Notes: a model not told the origin generated them from the letters alone. A stretch of 64,000 bases of DNA from JACWAE01 sp963847595 (GCA_963847595.1 CAWKAJ010000001.1:248001-312000); one strand, 5' to 3'. Positions 32,783 through 41,654 are shown, counted from the first letter of the stretch. A program made the numbers and translations.

Positions 32783-33583
32783 CTAGACTTCAGCCAGAGG
32801 TCGACCCAGGCCGACGTTGGTCTTCCCGTTAATTGAAACCTGAACATTGGCCTGGCGAGCTACCTCTACCGTAGGTATGGAACCGTCCTTCTCTACCACT
32901 GAGATGAGGTCCACAGCAAAGACTGTATCGACCTCTTTCGCTATCTCTTTTAGCTTCTCTAGTACAGTGGTCACCATCTGTAACGGGATATCGAACTCCA
33001 AAATGCAGGAGAGAACCTTCTCGTTAAGGATGTCATCTCGAAAGGTGCCTGTAGATTTATCGGTCATTAAGTCGGTAACGGGGTTCCGCTCCTCAAACCT
33101 GACCCCCAAAGCGGCCAGAGCACGAGCCATCTTCTGTACGTCTCTAAAGCGTGTTCCCCCGCCCGGACGGCCCATTTCTACCAATATCCCCGCCTGACCA
33201 CGTCGATAACGGCCAGTTACATCGTTGGTCTTCATCTCCGCAGTGCCACGTCCGCCCAGTGCGGTAAGGTCCTCGTCTTTACTAGCTGGCGCAGCACCGC
33301 GATTCGTTTCATTGCTTGTTGCCAGCCAAGGGCGACGAGAAAAAACCGGGGACATAAAGGGCACACTGGGGTCGCTGAACTCGGCACGTAGGCTTCGTGG
33401 CCAGCTTAATTCTGGACGTACCAGCGCCCCAGGCGCACAGACCTCAGCCCGGTAGCAGACCCCGCATTCAACGCACTCGTCTTGGTCGATCCTGACCAAT
33501 CCCCTCGTAACCGTTATGGCCGCCATGGGGCAGTAAGGAATGCACTCCAAGCAAGCTGTGCACCTCGCGTCATCTATGATCAC
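32783..33583 (-). CDS. Ferredoxin-domain protein of unknown function
   Basis: The 266-residue product starts with GTG, with AAGGGGG upstream. Residues 1-65 hold two 4Fe-4S type Cys sets (CTACLECIPYCP near residue 8 and CVECGVCYRAEVCAPG near 38). A Pro/Ser-rich spacer with GRYRRGQAGILVEMGRPGG follows, then an unrecognised C-terminal domain of about 150 residues (FRDVQKMARALAALGVRFEE; VFAVDLISVVEKDGSIPTVE). I do not recognise the second domain. It is 33 bp downstream of the next gene, so the two form a pair; an electron-transfer partner role is plausible but unproven. Confidence 0.72.
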   Translation of the reverse strand: MIIDDARCTACLECIPYCPMAAITVTRGLVRIDQDECVECGVCYRAEVCAPGALVRPELSWPRSLRAEFSDPSVPFMSPVFSRRPWLATSNETNRGAAPASKDEDLTALGGRGTAEMKTNDVTGRYRRGQAGILVEMGRPGGGTRFRDVQKMARALAALGVRFEERNPVTDLMTDKSTGTFRDDILNEKVLSCILEFDIPLQMVTTVLEKLKEIAKEVDTVFAVDLISVVEKDGSIPTVEVARQANVQVSINGKTNVGLGRPLAEV

Positions 33584-33616
33584 GTTTTGCCCCCTTGATA
33601 GCGGTACCAGAACCGC

Positions 33617-34228
33617 CTACGGTAGTCCTGGCAGATTGAGGTCAGTCTCCGACAATGTGCCCGCCTCCAGATCAGCAACGAACTTGCGTAGCAGTTCCTC
33701 CGCTCGAACAGGGTTGAAAATATTGCACAAGCAGGGCCGCCCCATCTCCTGGGCAGCATCGCCTATATTCATGGCGTGGCGCTGAACTTTCTTGGCCAGG
33801 TGGTAGGCCAAACTGGAAGATATCATCCCGTGACCACACATGGTAGTGAATTCCAAAATCCTCTCGTGAGGTAACTTGTCCTCTTTCCCCCAGAAACCCA
33901 GGGAGTGGTTCACAGTGTGTGGAAAAGTACCAGCGGCGCAGCAGCACTCCTTGACCTCATGGAACAATCCTGAGACAACCACTGAAAGCCCTAAATCTGC
34001 ATGGACAAGGTCCTTTAGTACCCCGGTTACCTTCTCCTTGCTGTCATAGACGTAGGCATACCAGCCCATGGGGTAGTCCTGATTTACTGGCTGGTGCCGA
34101 CGGCAGATGTTCACGAACTGCTCTACCCTGACTCCTAGGTCTTCCGTTATTCGCCCGGGCACGAACATGACAACATAATCGTCGCTGAGGTTGGCATACG
34201 TTCCTCGTCTGTGGTTGGAATGAGTCAC
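33617..34228 (-). CDS. Conserved-looking hypothetical protein with Cys/His motifs
   Basis: The 203-residue product is not recognised. It starts at GTG with GGAGGG upstream. Cys and His residues stand out (VKECCCAAGTFPHTVNH, TTMCGHGMISS, MGRPCLCNIFNP), which would suit metal or cluster binding. VMFVPGRITEDLGVRVEQF leads. No membrane segment or signal peptide is seen. It pairs with the downstream ferredoxin-domain gene (33 bp), so the two may act in one redox step; this is inference only. Confidence 0.65.
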   Translation of the reverse strand: MTHSNHRRGTYANLSDDYVVMFVPGRITEDLGVRVEQFVNICRRHQPVNQDYPMGWYAYVYDSKEKVTGVLKDLVHADLGLSVVVSGLFHEVKECCCAAGTFPHTVNHSLGFWGKEDKLPHERILEFTTMCGHGMISSSLAYHLAKKVQRHAMNIGDAAQEMGRPCLCNIFNPVRAEELLRKFVADLEAGTLSETDLNLPGLP

Positions 34229-35209
34229 TGCACCCTCCCCACGGCTAAAACAACACCACTCAGTTCCTCTTTCGCAGAATTGTAGATTCTATCTCACTCG
34301 AAGCCGGCAGCCGAAATGCTGGGTCTTTTCCACAGTAGAATCTATTGTATCATAGGGCCTCTGCAGCTAGCAAGCAGACCAGGAGTCTCAAGAATGTTCT
34401 GAGGCAGTGGGCTGCAATTCTATCTCTATATCAGCATCGCCATTTCGGTGAAGCTGGATCAGGGATGATGGGGAACACTTGCAGGTGAAGCTTTGGGTTC
34501 ACGGTTGCACCTTCTCAACAAGTGTTCGGTTAGGCTTAATAGGGGCAACAATGTAGCGGAATATTCAATTCTAAAAGTCAGCGTGCTCCAAACCAGGTCC
34601 TTTCAGAGCGCTTTCGTACCTCTAATCATAATCTTATCAAACAGGCATCCCCGTTTCAAACCGCCTCCACTTTGCATTTTACATTTTCCACCCCATCCTT
34701 TCTTCTGCGCCCTCCGCGCCCTCTGCGGTGAGCCGCCCTGCGACATTTCCCCCTTGACAGCATGAGAACTTATGTTCTACAATGACCCCATTACATCGGG
34801 ACTGCATGTACACAGCTCCCGACCAAATTCAAGAGCAGCAAACAGCATCTACCGAGCCGCACAATCGTGGGCTGATAGCTTTGAGCTGATTGCTGGTTGC
34901 GCAAAGCTCTTGGCATCCCCTGGAAAATTGAATATGTGGGGTTTCGTTCGTGGGAATTCGTTTTGGGGAAATTACTCCTCGACATAGGGACGTTTTTTAC
35001 CCAAGCGGTCCCCGCTGCGTTCGGCTGAAGCTGATCACGGCCTGCGAAATCCCGGCGTCCAGCGACCCCAAAATTGAATAATTCATGCGCCCTAAAAGCC
35101 GGGCCGCGCTATACCCGAAACCAGGCAAACCCTGGTCACCATCGCAGGCGTCGTTGTCTCGCCTCTAAACCCGATGTATACTAGTCTCATCTTGAACAAG
35201 AGGTTGAAA
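34229..35209. other. 981-bp gap with a possible SOS-type promoter
   Basis: Between the hypothetical gene and the CoA-transferase there is nearly 1 kb without a convincing gene. At 34754-34783 a TTGACA, an 18-bp spacer and TACAAT form a promoter, with a palindrome in the spacer (see separate entry). At about 34704-34732 lies a C-rich stretch GCGCCCTCCGCGCCCTCTGC resembling repeats seen in many genomes. Small open frames (34493-34765, 34772-34987) have no ribosome site or familiar motif. Possibly the remains of a decayed gene. Confidence 0.45.
34754..34783 (+). promoter_or_regulatory. Promoter with LexA-like palindrome, no gene behind it
   Basis: TTGACA (34754-34759) and TACAAT (34778-34783) are 18 bp apart; the perfect palindrome AGAAC-TTAT-GTTCT (34765-34778) sits in the spacer. 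GAAC-N4-GTTC is the general form of SOS boxes of LexA in Gram-positive-type bacteria. No convincing SOS gene follows within 400 bp. Confidence 0.5.
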
Positions 35210-36388
35210 ATGGGTCCGTTAGAGGGAATAAAGGTTCTCGACCTGTCATTGTACGGGCCGGGCAGGTACTGCTCCATGATCCTGGCTGACCTCGGCGCCG
35301 AGGTGATAACCGTCGAGATACCGCGCAGCACCGGCAAGATGTTCGGCATGATGACCAGCGACACGGAGGCGCATTACGTCGGACTCAACCGCAATAAGAA
35401 GTCCATCGCTCTCAATATCAAGAAGGATGAGGGCAAGGAGATTTTCTACCGCCTGGTGGAGAAGGTGGATGTTATCCTGGAGACCAACCGCCCGGGGACG
35501 CTCAAACGCAGGGGCATGGACTACAATACGGTGAGCAAGCTCAATCCCCTCATCATCTGCTGCTCCATCACAGGCTACGGACAGACCGGACCCTACGCTC
35601 GCAGGCCGGGACATGACATCAACTTCGTCGCTATGGCGGGCATCCTGGGGCTCAGCGGCAGCAAGAACGGCCCGCCTTCGTACATCGTCTCGCCCATGAT
35701 CGCCGATGTCCTCGGAGGCACTAACCAGGCTGTCATCGCTATCATCGCCGCCCTCTTCGCCCGGGACAGGACAGGCAGAGGTCAGTATATCGACGTCTCC
35801 AGCACCGATGGCGCTGTGTTCTACCACTGGGTGCACGCGCCCCAGTTCTTCCGCGATGGGATATCGCCGGAGCGGGCGGAGTCGCCCACAGGCAGCGACG
35901 TGGCCTGGATGAACATATATAAAGCTAAGGACGATAAGTATTTCACCATCGGCTGCTTCGAGCCCTGGCTCTGGGGCAACCTGTGCAAGCTGGTGGGCAG
36001 GGAAGACCTGATACCGAAGCACTTCGGCTCTCTCGAGGAGCAGCAGGAGTCGTACCAGGCGCTCTCCGAGGTCTTCGCCACCAAGAACAGGGACGAATGG
36101 TTGAAATCGCTGGACGAGGCCGATGTCTGCGTCGCCCCGGTGTACAACTTCGAGGAGATGTTCGCTGACCCTCACTACAGGGACCACAAAGTCGTGGTGG
36201 AGATGGAGCATCCCAAGCTGGGCAAGGTGAAGCTGCTGAATACTCCGTTCAAGCTCTCCGACACGCCGGCTGCGGTGAGGACCAGGCCGCCGCTCTGGGC
36301 GGAGCATACACGGGAGGTGTTGAGCGAGCTTCTGGGCTACAGCAAGAGTAAGATAGACCGCCTTCTCAAGGAAGAGGTCATCGAATAG
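35210..36388 (+). CDS. CaiB/BaiF family CoA-transferase (family III), copy 1
   Basis: The chosen 392-residue reading begins MGPLEGIKVLDLSLYGPGRY, with AAGAGGTTG upstream; a longer frame from 35174 is less likely. The YGQTGPYARRPGHDINFVAM segment carries the catalytic Asp region of family III transferases, which pass CoA between carboxylic acids by mixed anhydride intermediates. ADLGAEVITVE and ALNIKKDEGKEIF are further hallmarks. It is 17 bp upstream of a paralogue of the same length. Substrate unknown. Confidence 0.92.
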   Translation: MGPLEGIKVLDLSLYGPGRYCSMILADLGAEVITVEIPRSTGKMFGMMTSDTEAHYVGLNRNKKSIALNIKKDEGKEIFYRLVEKVDVILETNRPGTLKRRGMDYNTVSKLNPLIICCSITGYGQTGPYARRPGHDINFVAMAGILGLSGSKNGPPSYIVSPMIADVLGGTNQAVIAIIAALFARDRTGRGQYIDVSSTDGAVFYHWVHAPQFFRDGISPERAESPTGSDVAWMNIYKAKDDKYFTIGCFEPWLWGNLCKLVGREDLIPKHFGSLEEQQESYQALSEVFATKNRDEWLKSLDEADVCVAPVYNFEEMFADPHYRDHKVVVEMEHPKLGKVKLLNTPFKLSDTPAAVRTRPPLWAEHTREVLSELLGYSKSKIDRLLKEEVIE

Positions 36389-36404
36389 AAAAAGGAGCGA
36401 AAAT

Positions 36405-37586
36405 ATGGGGCCGCTGGAAGGAATAAAGGTTTTGGATTTGGCGCGGCACAGCCCGGGCAGATACACTTCTATGATGTTGGCTGATTTCGGCGCCGAGGTC
36501 ATTACCATAGAAACACCGCGTACGGCCGACGCGCCGGCGCTCTCCTTCATGTTCACCAACGATACCTGGTTCCGCTACGTGGGCATGAACTGCAACAAGA
36601 AGAGCATGGCGATCAACCTCAAGCACGATAAAGGGAGAGATATCGTTTATCGCCTGGTGGACAAAGCGGATATCCTCATCGAGGGGTTCCGTCCCGGCGC
36701 ATCAAAGCGCATGGGCATGGACTACGAGATACTGAGCCAGCGCAATCCGCGGCTGATCTACTGCTCTATCACGGGCTACGGGCTGGACAGCCCCTATCTG
36801 AACCGCGCCTCGCACGACATCAATGTGGTCGCCCTCACCGGAATCCTGGGAGCTACCGGCACCAAAAATGGGCCGCCGATACATGTCATCTCCCCCCAGA
36901 TATCGGACCTCTCCGCTAACTGCCATGCCATCAGCTCCATACTGGCCGCCCTTTATGCCCGGGAGAAGACCGGCAAGGGGCAGTTCATCGAGGTAGCCAT
37001 AGCAGACGGCATGCTCTTCTTCAACTGGGTGATGACCCTGCGGTATCTGCTAAGCGGGGAGAAGGCGGAGCGGAGCGTACTGCCCACGGGCAGCGACCAG
37101 GCCTGGCTGAATGTGTACAAGACGAAGGACGATAAATACGTCGCCCTGTCCTGCCTGGAGCCGCCTCTCTGGCACAACCTCTGCCGCCTCATCGGCAGAG
37201 AGGACTTCATCCCCAACCACTTCGCCACCATCGAGAAGCAGGAGGAGATGTATAAAGAGCTCTGCAAAATCTTCGTCACCAAGACCAGGGACGAGTGGCT
37301 CAAGCTCTTCGATGAGGCTGATGTGGCAGGGGCGCCGGTGAACACCATAGAGGAGACTGTTTCCGACCCGCATGTGGTACACCGCGGGCTTATCGTAGAG
37401 GTGGACCATCCCAAGCTGGGGAAGGTGAAGCTCATTAAGAGTCCTTTCAGGCTCTCGGATACACCGGTGAAGGCGAGGCAGCGCCCGCCGCTTTACGGCG
37501 AGAACACCGAGGAGATACTGAAGGGCGTGATGGGCTTGAAGAAGAAGGAGATCGCCGAGCTGCGCAAGGAGGGCGTGATAGAGTAG
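36405..37586 (+). CDS. CaiB/BaiF family CoA-transferase (family III), copy 2
   Basis: The 393-residue product is a clear paralogue of copy 1 (MGPLEGIKVLDLARHSPGRY; YGLDSPYLNRASHDINVVAL; LIKSPFRLSDTP), with AAGGAG before the ATG. The pair probably arose by duplication and acts on related acids or as a heteromer. The segment replacing YGQTGP lacks the Gln-Thr pair (YGLDSP), so specificity may differ. Copies of the CCCCCAA repeat follow directly. Neighbouring genes give no clear pathway. Confidence 0.9.
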   Translation: MGPLEGIKVLDLARHSPGRYTSMMLADFGAEVITIETPRTADAPALSFMFTNDTWFRYVGMNCNKKSMAINLKHDKGRDIVYRLVDKADILIEGFRPGASKRMGMDYEILSQRNPRLIYCSITGYGLDSPYLNRASHDINVVALTGILGATGTKNGPPIHVISPQISDLSANCHAISSILAALYAREKTGKGQFIEVAIADGMLFFNWVMTLRYLLSGEKAERSVLPTGSDQAWLNVYKTKDDKYVALSCLEPPLWHNLCRLIGREDFIPNHFATIEKQEEMYKELCKIFVTKTRDEWLKLFDEADVAGAPVNTIEETVSDPHVVHRGLIVEVDHPKLGKVKLIKSPFRLSDTPVKARQRPPLYGENTEEILKGVMGLKKKEIAELRKEGVIE

Positions 37587-37599
37587 GTAAGTTAACTGG

Positions 37600-37688
37600 G
37601 AGTTCAGAGGGGCGAAGCCCCTTTGACAGGGGATTGGGGGGTCCCCCAAATTAAATTCCCCCAAGAGTGGGGGATACAGGGGGTTGAA
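37600..37688. repeat. C/G-run repeat copy
   Basis: GGGAGTTCAGAGGGGCGAAGC, CCCTTTGACAGGGG, ATTGGGGGGTCCCCCAA, TTCCCCCAAGAGTGGGGGA, TACAGGGGGTTGAAAA: the same modular order as the copy at 38985, between the second CoA-transferase and yjbQ ends. Confidence 0.78.
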
Positions 37689-37705
37689 AAGAGCATTGCC
37701 CTGGC

Positions 37706-38122
37706 CTATTCCCCCATAATCTGGAGCACGATGTCGCGGGAACGGGGCCTGTTATCGAAATCGGCGAGGATGATCTGCTGCCAAGTACCCAGGGTCAGCC
37801 TCTTGTTGACGAGAGGCACCACCAGGGAAGCTCCCAGCAGCGAGGCGCGCACATGGGAGTAGCCATTGCCATCGCCCCAGGTGGCATCGTGACGGTAGGC
37901 CATGTTCTTAGGTACTAATCTTTCCCACATGCTCTCGAGGTCGCTGAGCACGCCGCGTTCGAACTCTATAGTGGTGAGTCCGGCTGTCGAGCCTGCCACA
38001 AAGATAGTCACAGTACCGTTGCTGACGCCGGATTGCTCCACCTTCTGAGCCACCTCGTCAGTTAGGTCAATAAAGTCGCAGTTGCCCCTTGTTTGAACAT
38101 GGATATGAGTATTAGTCACCAT
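37706..38122 (-). CDS. yjbQ: YjbQ/UPF0047 family protein
   Basis: The 138-residue product matches the YjbQ family (DLTDEVAQKVEQSGVSNGTVTIF, GSTAGLTTIEFERG, and the C-terminal HVRASLLGASLVVP, GTWQQIILADFDNRPRSRDI). Members can show a weak thiamine-phosphate synthase activity, hence the name secondary thiamine-phosphate synthase; the physiological role is unclear. GGGGGAAT precedes the ATG. It is convergent with the CoA-transferases. Confidence 0.92.
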   Translation of the reverse strand: MVTNTHIHVQTRGNCDFIDLTDEVAQKVEQSGVSNGTVTIFVAGSTAGLTTIEFERGVLSDLESMWERLVPKNMAYRHDATWGDGNGYSHVRASLLGASLVVPLVNKRLTLGTWQQIILADFDNRPRSRDIVLQIMGE

Positions 38123-38187
38123 CTTATTCCCCCTATTGCGGAAAGCTCGCTGAGATTATAGCAGAAGTCAATGATGAGTACTTCCTT

Positions 38188-38305
38188 CAACCCCCTTTAT
38201 CCCCCAGTCTTGGGAAGGTTGAAATTGGAGATACCCCCATCCACCTAAGGCGGACTGTCCCTCTGCACTCCCATCGAAAAAGGGCAGGTTTGAAACCCGC
38301 CCCTA
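38188..38305. repeat. Repeat fragments upstream of the nitroreductase gene
   Basis: The stretch 38188-38215 (TTCAACCCCC...CCCCCAGTCTTGGG) is an inverted partial copy of the CCCCCAAG family. At 38282-38305 GGGCAGGTTTGAAACCCGCC plus CCTAC is a GTAGGGGC-type palindrome in reverse orientation. Confidence 0.65.
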
Positions 38306-38353
38306 CTCGGGGGATTTAATGATATAATGGAGGCTGCTAAAAAAGGATTGCAG

Positions 38354-38962
38354 ATGGACTTTTTCGAGACTGTAAAGAAGAGGCGCAGCGTCTGCCGGTT
38401 CAGCGACCGGCCGGTGGCGCATAAGGACATCATGGCCATGCTCGAGGCAGCCATACTGGCCCCCAGCGCTACCAACGAGCAGCCCTGGTATTTCATCGTG
38501 ATCCGAGATCAGAACCTCAAGGAGAGTATGCGGGATGTAGTCAACGCGATGGTCGAGGCCGTGATAGCAGCCACAGAGGACAAATCGCGCAAGAAACGGC
38601 TGGCCTGGATGCAGTCCTACAGCACCCATTTCGCCGATGCGCCGGTAGCCATTGCAGCCCTGGCACGCCCCTGGGTGGGGGGAGGCTACAGCGAACCGAC
38701 GGACCCGGCGCGCCGCGACCTGGCAATGCTCAGCGTGGCTATGGCGGTAGCGCATCTCCAACTGGCAGCCACCGCGCTGGGTTACAGCAGCTGTTTCGCC
38801 AGCAGCCCCGCCGAGTTCGCTCGAGAGGAGCTTGAGGCAATGCTACACGTAGAGAAGCCCTGGTTCCTGGTAGGCATAATATCGCTGGGGGTAGCTGCGA
38901 AACGGCCTGGGAAAAGGCCGTCGCGTAAATCTGTGGCAGAGGTCTGCACCTTTATCGGGTAG
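38354..38962 (+). CDS. Nitroreductase family flavoprotein
   Basis: The 202-residue product is chosen from MDFFETVKKRRSVCRFSDRP, with AAAGGA 8 nt before the ATG; the earlier ATG 38327 overlaps a TATAAT. The FMN-binding RRSVCRF start, APSATNEQPWYFIV, and the C-terminal PWFLVGIISLG fit the nitroreductase fold. Such enzymes use NAD(P)H to reduce nitro or quinone groups, but many have other physiological partners. Isolated gene; a repeat copy and tsaD follow. Confidence 0.88.
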   Translation: MDFFETVKKRRSVCRFSDRPVAHKDIMAMLEAAILAPSATNEQPWYFIVIRDQNLKESMRDVVNAMVEAVIAATEDKSRKKRLAWMQSYSTHFADAPVAIAALARPWVGGGYSEPTDPARRDLAMLSVAMAVAHLQLAATALGYSSCFASSPAEFAREELEAMLHVEKPWFLVGIISLGVAAKRPGKRPSRKSVAEVCTFIG

Positions 38963-38984
38963 AAAATGGGAGGCATTTGGTAAC

Positions 38985-39085
38985 TGGGGAGTGCAGAGGG
39001 GCAAAGCCCTTCTGCTGGGGGTTTGGGGGTATCCCCCAATTTTTCTTTGTCCCCCAAGAGTGGGGGACTACAGGGGGTTGAAAAG
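38985..39085. repeat. C/G-run repeat copy upstream of tsaD
   Basis: GGGGAGTGCAGAGGGGCAAAGC, CTTCTGCTGGGGG, TTTGGGGGTATCCCCCAA, GTCCCCCAAGAGTGGGGGA, CTACAGGGGGTTGAAAA. It ends 34 bp before the tsaD start. Confidence 0.78.
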
Positions 39086-39118
39086 GGTTCAAGACAACCA
39101 CATTGTTACAGAGTAAAC

Positions 39119-40126
39119 ATGAAAATACTGGGTATAGAGACTTCGTGCGATGAGACCGCCGCCGCCGTGGTCGAAGATGGCACCGAGATATTATCTAACG
39201 TAATCTCCTCTCAGGTCGAGATACACAGCCGCTACGGCGGCATCGTACCGGAGGTCGCCTCGCGCCAGCACCTGCTTTCCATCATGCCCATAGTGGAAAA
39301 GGCACTGGATGATGCGACCGTAAACGCCAAAGACCTATCAGCCATCGCAGTCACCAACGGCCCGGGTCTGGCAGGCTCGCTGCTGGTGGGGGTGAACTTC
39401 GCCAAGGCTGTGGCGCTGGCCTGGGGTCTGCCTCTGGTCAGCGTGAACCACCTGGAAGCACATATCTACGCCAACTGGCTGGGAACCGATAAACCCGAAT
39501 TCCCTGCGATCTCGCTCATCGTATCCGGCGGGCACACCGAACTCGTCTTAGTCAAAGGCCACGGGGAAATCTCTAGGCTGGGCAGAACCAGGGACGACGC
39601 AGCCGGAGAGGCCTTCGATAAAGTGGCCCGCGCCCTGGGACTGGGCTACCCGGGCGGGCCGGTTATCGAGAAAGCCACCCAGGGCATAACCCCCACCCGC
39701 CGATTGCCCCGTGCCTGGCTCAGGGGCAGCGATGATTTCAGCTTCAGCGGAATCAAGACGGCGGCGGTGCGGCTGGCTGAGGAGTTGAAAATCTCTGTTT
39801 CGGCCAATCCCAATTCACTGGCGCTGGACATCGCTGCCAGCTTCCAAGAGGCGGTGGTGGACGTGCTGGTGACCAAAACGGTGGCCGCAGCCAGCAGGCA
39901 CGGGGTGAGCCAGATACTGCTAGCGGGCGGTGTGGCCGCCAACAAGCTGCTGCGCCAGACCATGGCACGCCGTTCGCCGATACCTGTATTAATCCCACCG
40001 ATTATCCTGTGCACAGACAACGCGGCCATGGTCGCCTCATGCGGGTATTTCCGCTTCCTCCAAGGGAAGGTCGCGGGATGGGACCTGGATGTGGTGCCAG
40101 GGCTCAGCCTGGGGGCAAAATCCTAA
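39119..40126 (+). CDS. tsaD: tRNA N6-adenosine threonylcarbamoyltransferase
   Basis: The 335-residue product starts MKILGIETSCDETAAAVVED; the longer frame from 39023 reads through the repeat and is rejected. TsaD (Kae1/YgjD) transfers threonylcarbamoyl to A37 of ANN-decoding tRNAs. The metal site HLEAH near residue 110, VSGGHTELV, the ASKH-fold loops and DNAAMVASCGY near the end are present. No tsaB/tsaE partner is in the window. The ribosome site is weak (GAG at -9). Confidence 0.95.
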   Translation: MKILGIETSCDETAAAVVEDGTEILSNVISSQVEIHSRYGGIVPEVASRQHLLSIMPIVEKALDDATVNAKDLSAIAVTNGPGLAGSLLVGVNFAKAVALAWGLPLVSVNHLEAHIYANWLGTDKPEFPAISLIVSGGHTELVLVKGHGEISRLGRTRDDAAGEAFDKVARALGLGYPGGPVIEKATQGITPTRRLPRAWLRGSDDFSFSGIKTAAVRLAEELKISVSANPNSLALDIAASFQEAVVDVLVTKTVAAASRHGVSQILLAGGVAANKLLRQTMARRSPIPVLIPPIILCTDNAAMVASCGYFRFLQGKVAGWDLDVVPGLSLGAKS

Positions 40127-40274
40127 ATTCTGAGCACTGAATCCTAATTGAGCGTTCAGCAGGGTTAGTACAGCGTTAAATGGTTGCGGTTGCGCCGCTC
40201 GAAACGGAATTCGTGGATAGGTTAATGGGCTACGCAGCCCAACGACGATAGACGAAACGAGCAGCGCAACCGGA

Positions 40275-41654
40275 TTACGAATGGCAAGAACGTTGAAGAA
40301 TAGCATGGTTGGAGCAGGTGCTCCAACCTACCCAATGTAGGGGCAATTCATGAATTGCCCCTACACCCTTCGCGGAGGACAATTCCTCGTTCACGGGACA
40401 AATATCGCACCTGCGCTGGCGGCAGAAGGTCTTGTCCAGATGGAGCAGGCCCTGTTGACGCCGTGCCGAATCCACAATGGCGGAGGCCTTTGAGCCCAGC
40501 AGCCTGGTCAGGCCACGGGTTATCTCGTTCTCCCCTGACTTAGGGTAGATTCTATAAAGCCACAGGGCTGCCTCAGCTAGACCTGCCCCCGAATTGGCCT
40601 CGGCCCAGGCAAAGGCAAAAGGCAAGGCGATGTTGACCACGATCTCCCGGGCCCTGACCTGACCGATGAGAGCGCGTCCTCCAGGGGAACGATAGTCCTC
40701 GCCAGCCACCATGAAGCCAGCCTCGAGACGCCCGATATCGGAGCGGGACTCGCCCACCAGCCGAAGCACTCCCTCGAGAAGCCCTTCATCCCTGAAGCGG
40801 GCGAGCAGATGGGCAGCACCCGTGAGACGGCGGGCAGGGTGGTTCTCGGGGCGCACTCGGAACAGATGCCAGCGGGAGAGGCTCAGGGGCTCCCTGTCGC
40901 CCAGGCAGCGCCAGACTCTCTCCACTTTGGCATTACCTCGCGGCAGCAGCCCCGCCATGACCAGGAGCAGCGCTCTGAGCAGCGCAACCCGCTCCGGATA
41001 ACCCTTGTCCCAACAAACGCTTTCCAGGAACGCCAGCGGCAGGCGGCGGGCCAACTCCCGGAACGGCTCCTTGTTCCTGGTATATCCCAGCGCTTCCATG
41101 ACACCCTGATACAGCACCTGAGACGGCAGCTCCTCGGCCATTCCAGCGGCAAAACTGGATACCTTCAGCCTGAAGCGCTCCTCACCGGCCTCATCCAGCA
41201 GCCTGCCCATCTCGTCATCGCCGAGCCGGCACAGGGCATCGTGGCAGGGCTCGGCAGGGGCCGTATCGAGACTAGCCCAACAGCGCACTTCCTCCAGCGA
41301 GCCCATAAGGCAACGGCGCAGGCTCAATGTGGGCACTGTCCTGCCGTTCTGGAGAACTGCTGGTGACTCCCCATCCCAGACCACCTGAAGTATCAGCCCG
41401 TTATAGGCGGGGTCACAGCCATGGCCGTGGCTCTTCCAGTCCGAAGCCTTCAAGTGAAGCTCTATATCCCCGACCAGCAGTCCGCTGCTCTCGGTGGCGA
41501 TGACAGCGCCCAGGAAATCGGGGCCGCTATCCCTGTTCTCCTTCCCCGAGTAGATAACCTGGACTTTTTCACCGGAGCCAGTGACTAGGCTCTCCGCTGA
41601 TATCAGTTGCCTAGCCCAGATGCGGACTAAAAGGCGCTCATCGACTTTATCTAT
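40275..41654 (-). CDS. DUF2851 protein with probable non-standard start and repeat-extended C-terminus
   Basis: The visible conserved part includes DSGPDFLGAVIATES, VGDIELHLKASDWKSHGHGC and DPAYNGLILQVVWDG, typical of DUF2851, and the CRQRRCDICP Cys cluster near the end. The conserved N-terminal VDERLLVRIWARQL lies upstream of the first usual start (TTG 41453). The only reasonable start is ATA at 41654, with AAGGGGG 6 nt before it, giving about 459 residues. The C-terminal tail after the Cys cluster (AKGVGAIHELPLHWVGW) is translated from a GTAGGGGC palindrome. Function unknown. Confidence 0.7.
   Translation of the reverse strand: MDKVDERLLVRIWARQLISAESLVTGSGEKVQVIYSGKENRDSGPDFLGAVIATESSGLLVGDIELHLKASDWKSHGHGCDPAYNGLILQVVWDGESPAVLQNGRTVPTLSLRRCLMGSLEEVRCWASLDTAPAEPCHDALCRLGDDEMGRLLDEAGEERFRLKVSSFAAGMAEELPSQVLYQGVMEALGYTRNKEPFRELARRLPLAFLESVCWDKGYPERVALLRALLLVMAGLLPRGNAKVERVWRCLGDREPLSLSRWHLFRVRPENHPARRLTGAAHLLARFRDEGLLEGVLRLVGESRSDIGRLEAGFMVAGEDYRSPGGRALIGQVRAREIVVNIALPFAFAWAEANSGAGLAEAALWLYRIYPKSGENEITRGLTRLLGSKASAIVDSARRQQGLLHLDKTFCRQRRCDICPVNEELSSAKGVGAIHELPLHWVGWSTCSNHAILQRSCHS
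40317..40364. repeat. Composite palindrome module at the end of the DUF2851 gene
   Basis: TTGGAGC-AGGT-GCTCCAA, a short spacer, then GTAGGGGCAATTCATGAATT and GCCCCTAC. Same order as the modules after clpC, with a different 4-nt loop and core palindrome. It lies inside the 3' part of the coding region. Confidence 0.8.

Noticed and set aside
31554..34228. tRNA or rRNA genes anywhere in the window
   Set aside because: No T-arm-like GGTTCGAATC blocks with acceptor stems and no rRNA stretches were seen in intergenic regions.
35246..36559. A 437-residue open frame opposite the first CoA-transferase
   Set aside because: Shadow of a high-GC coding region; the other strand is a recognisable enzyme with ribosome site and motifs.
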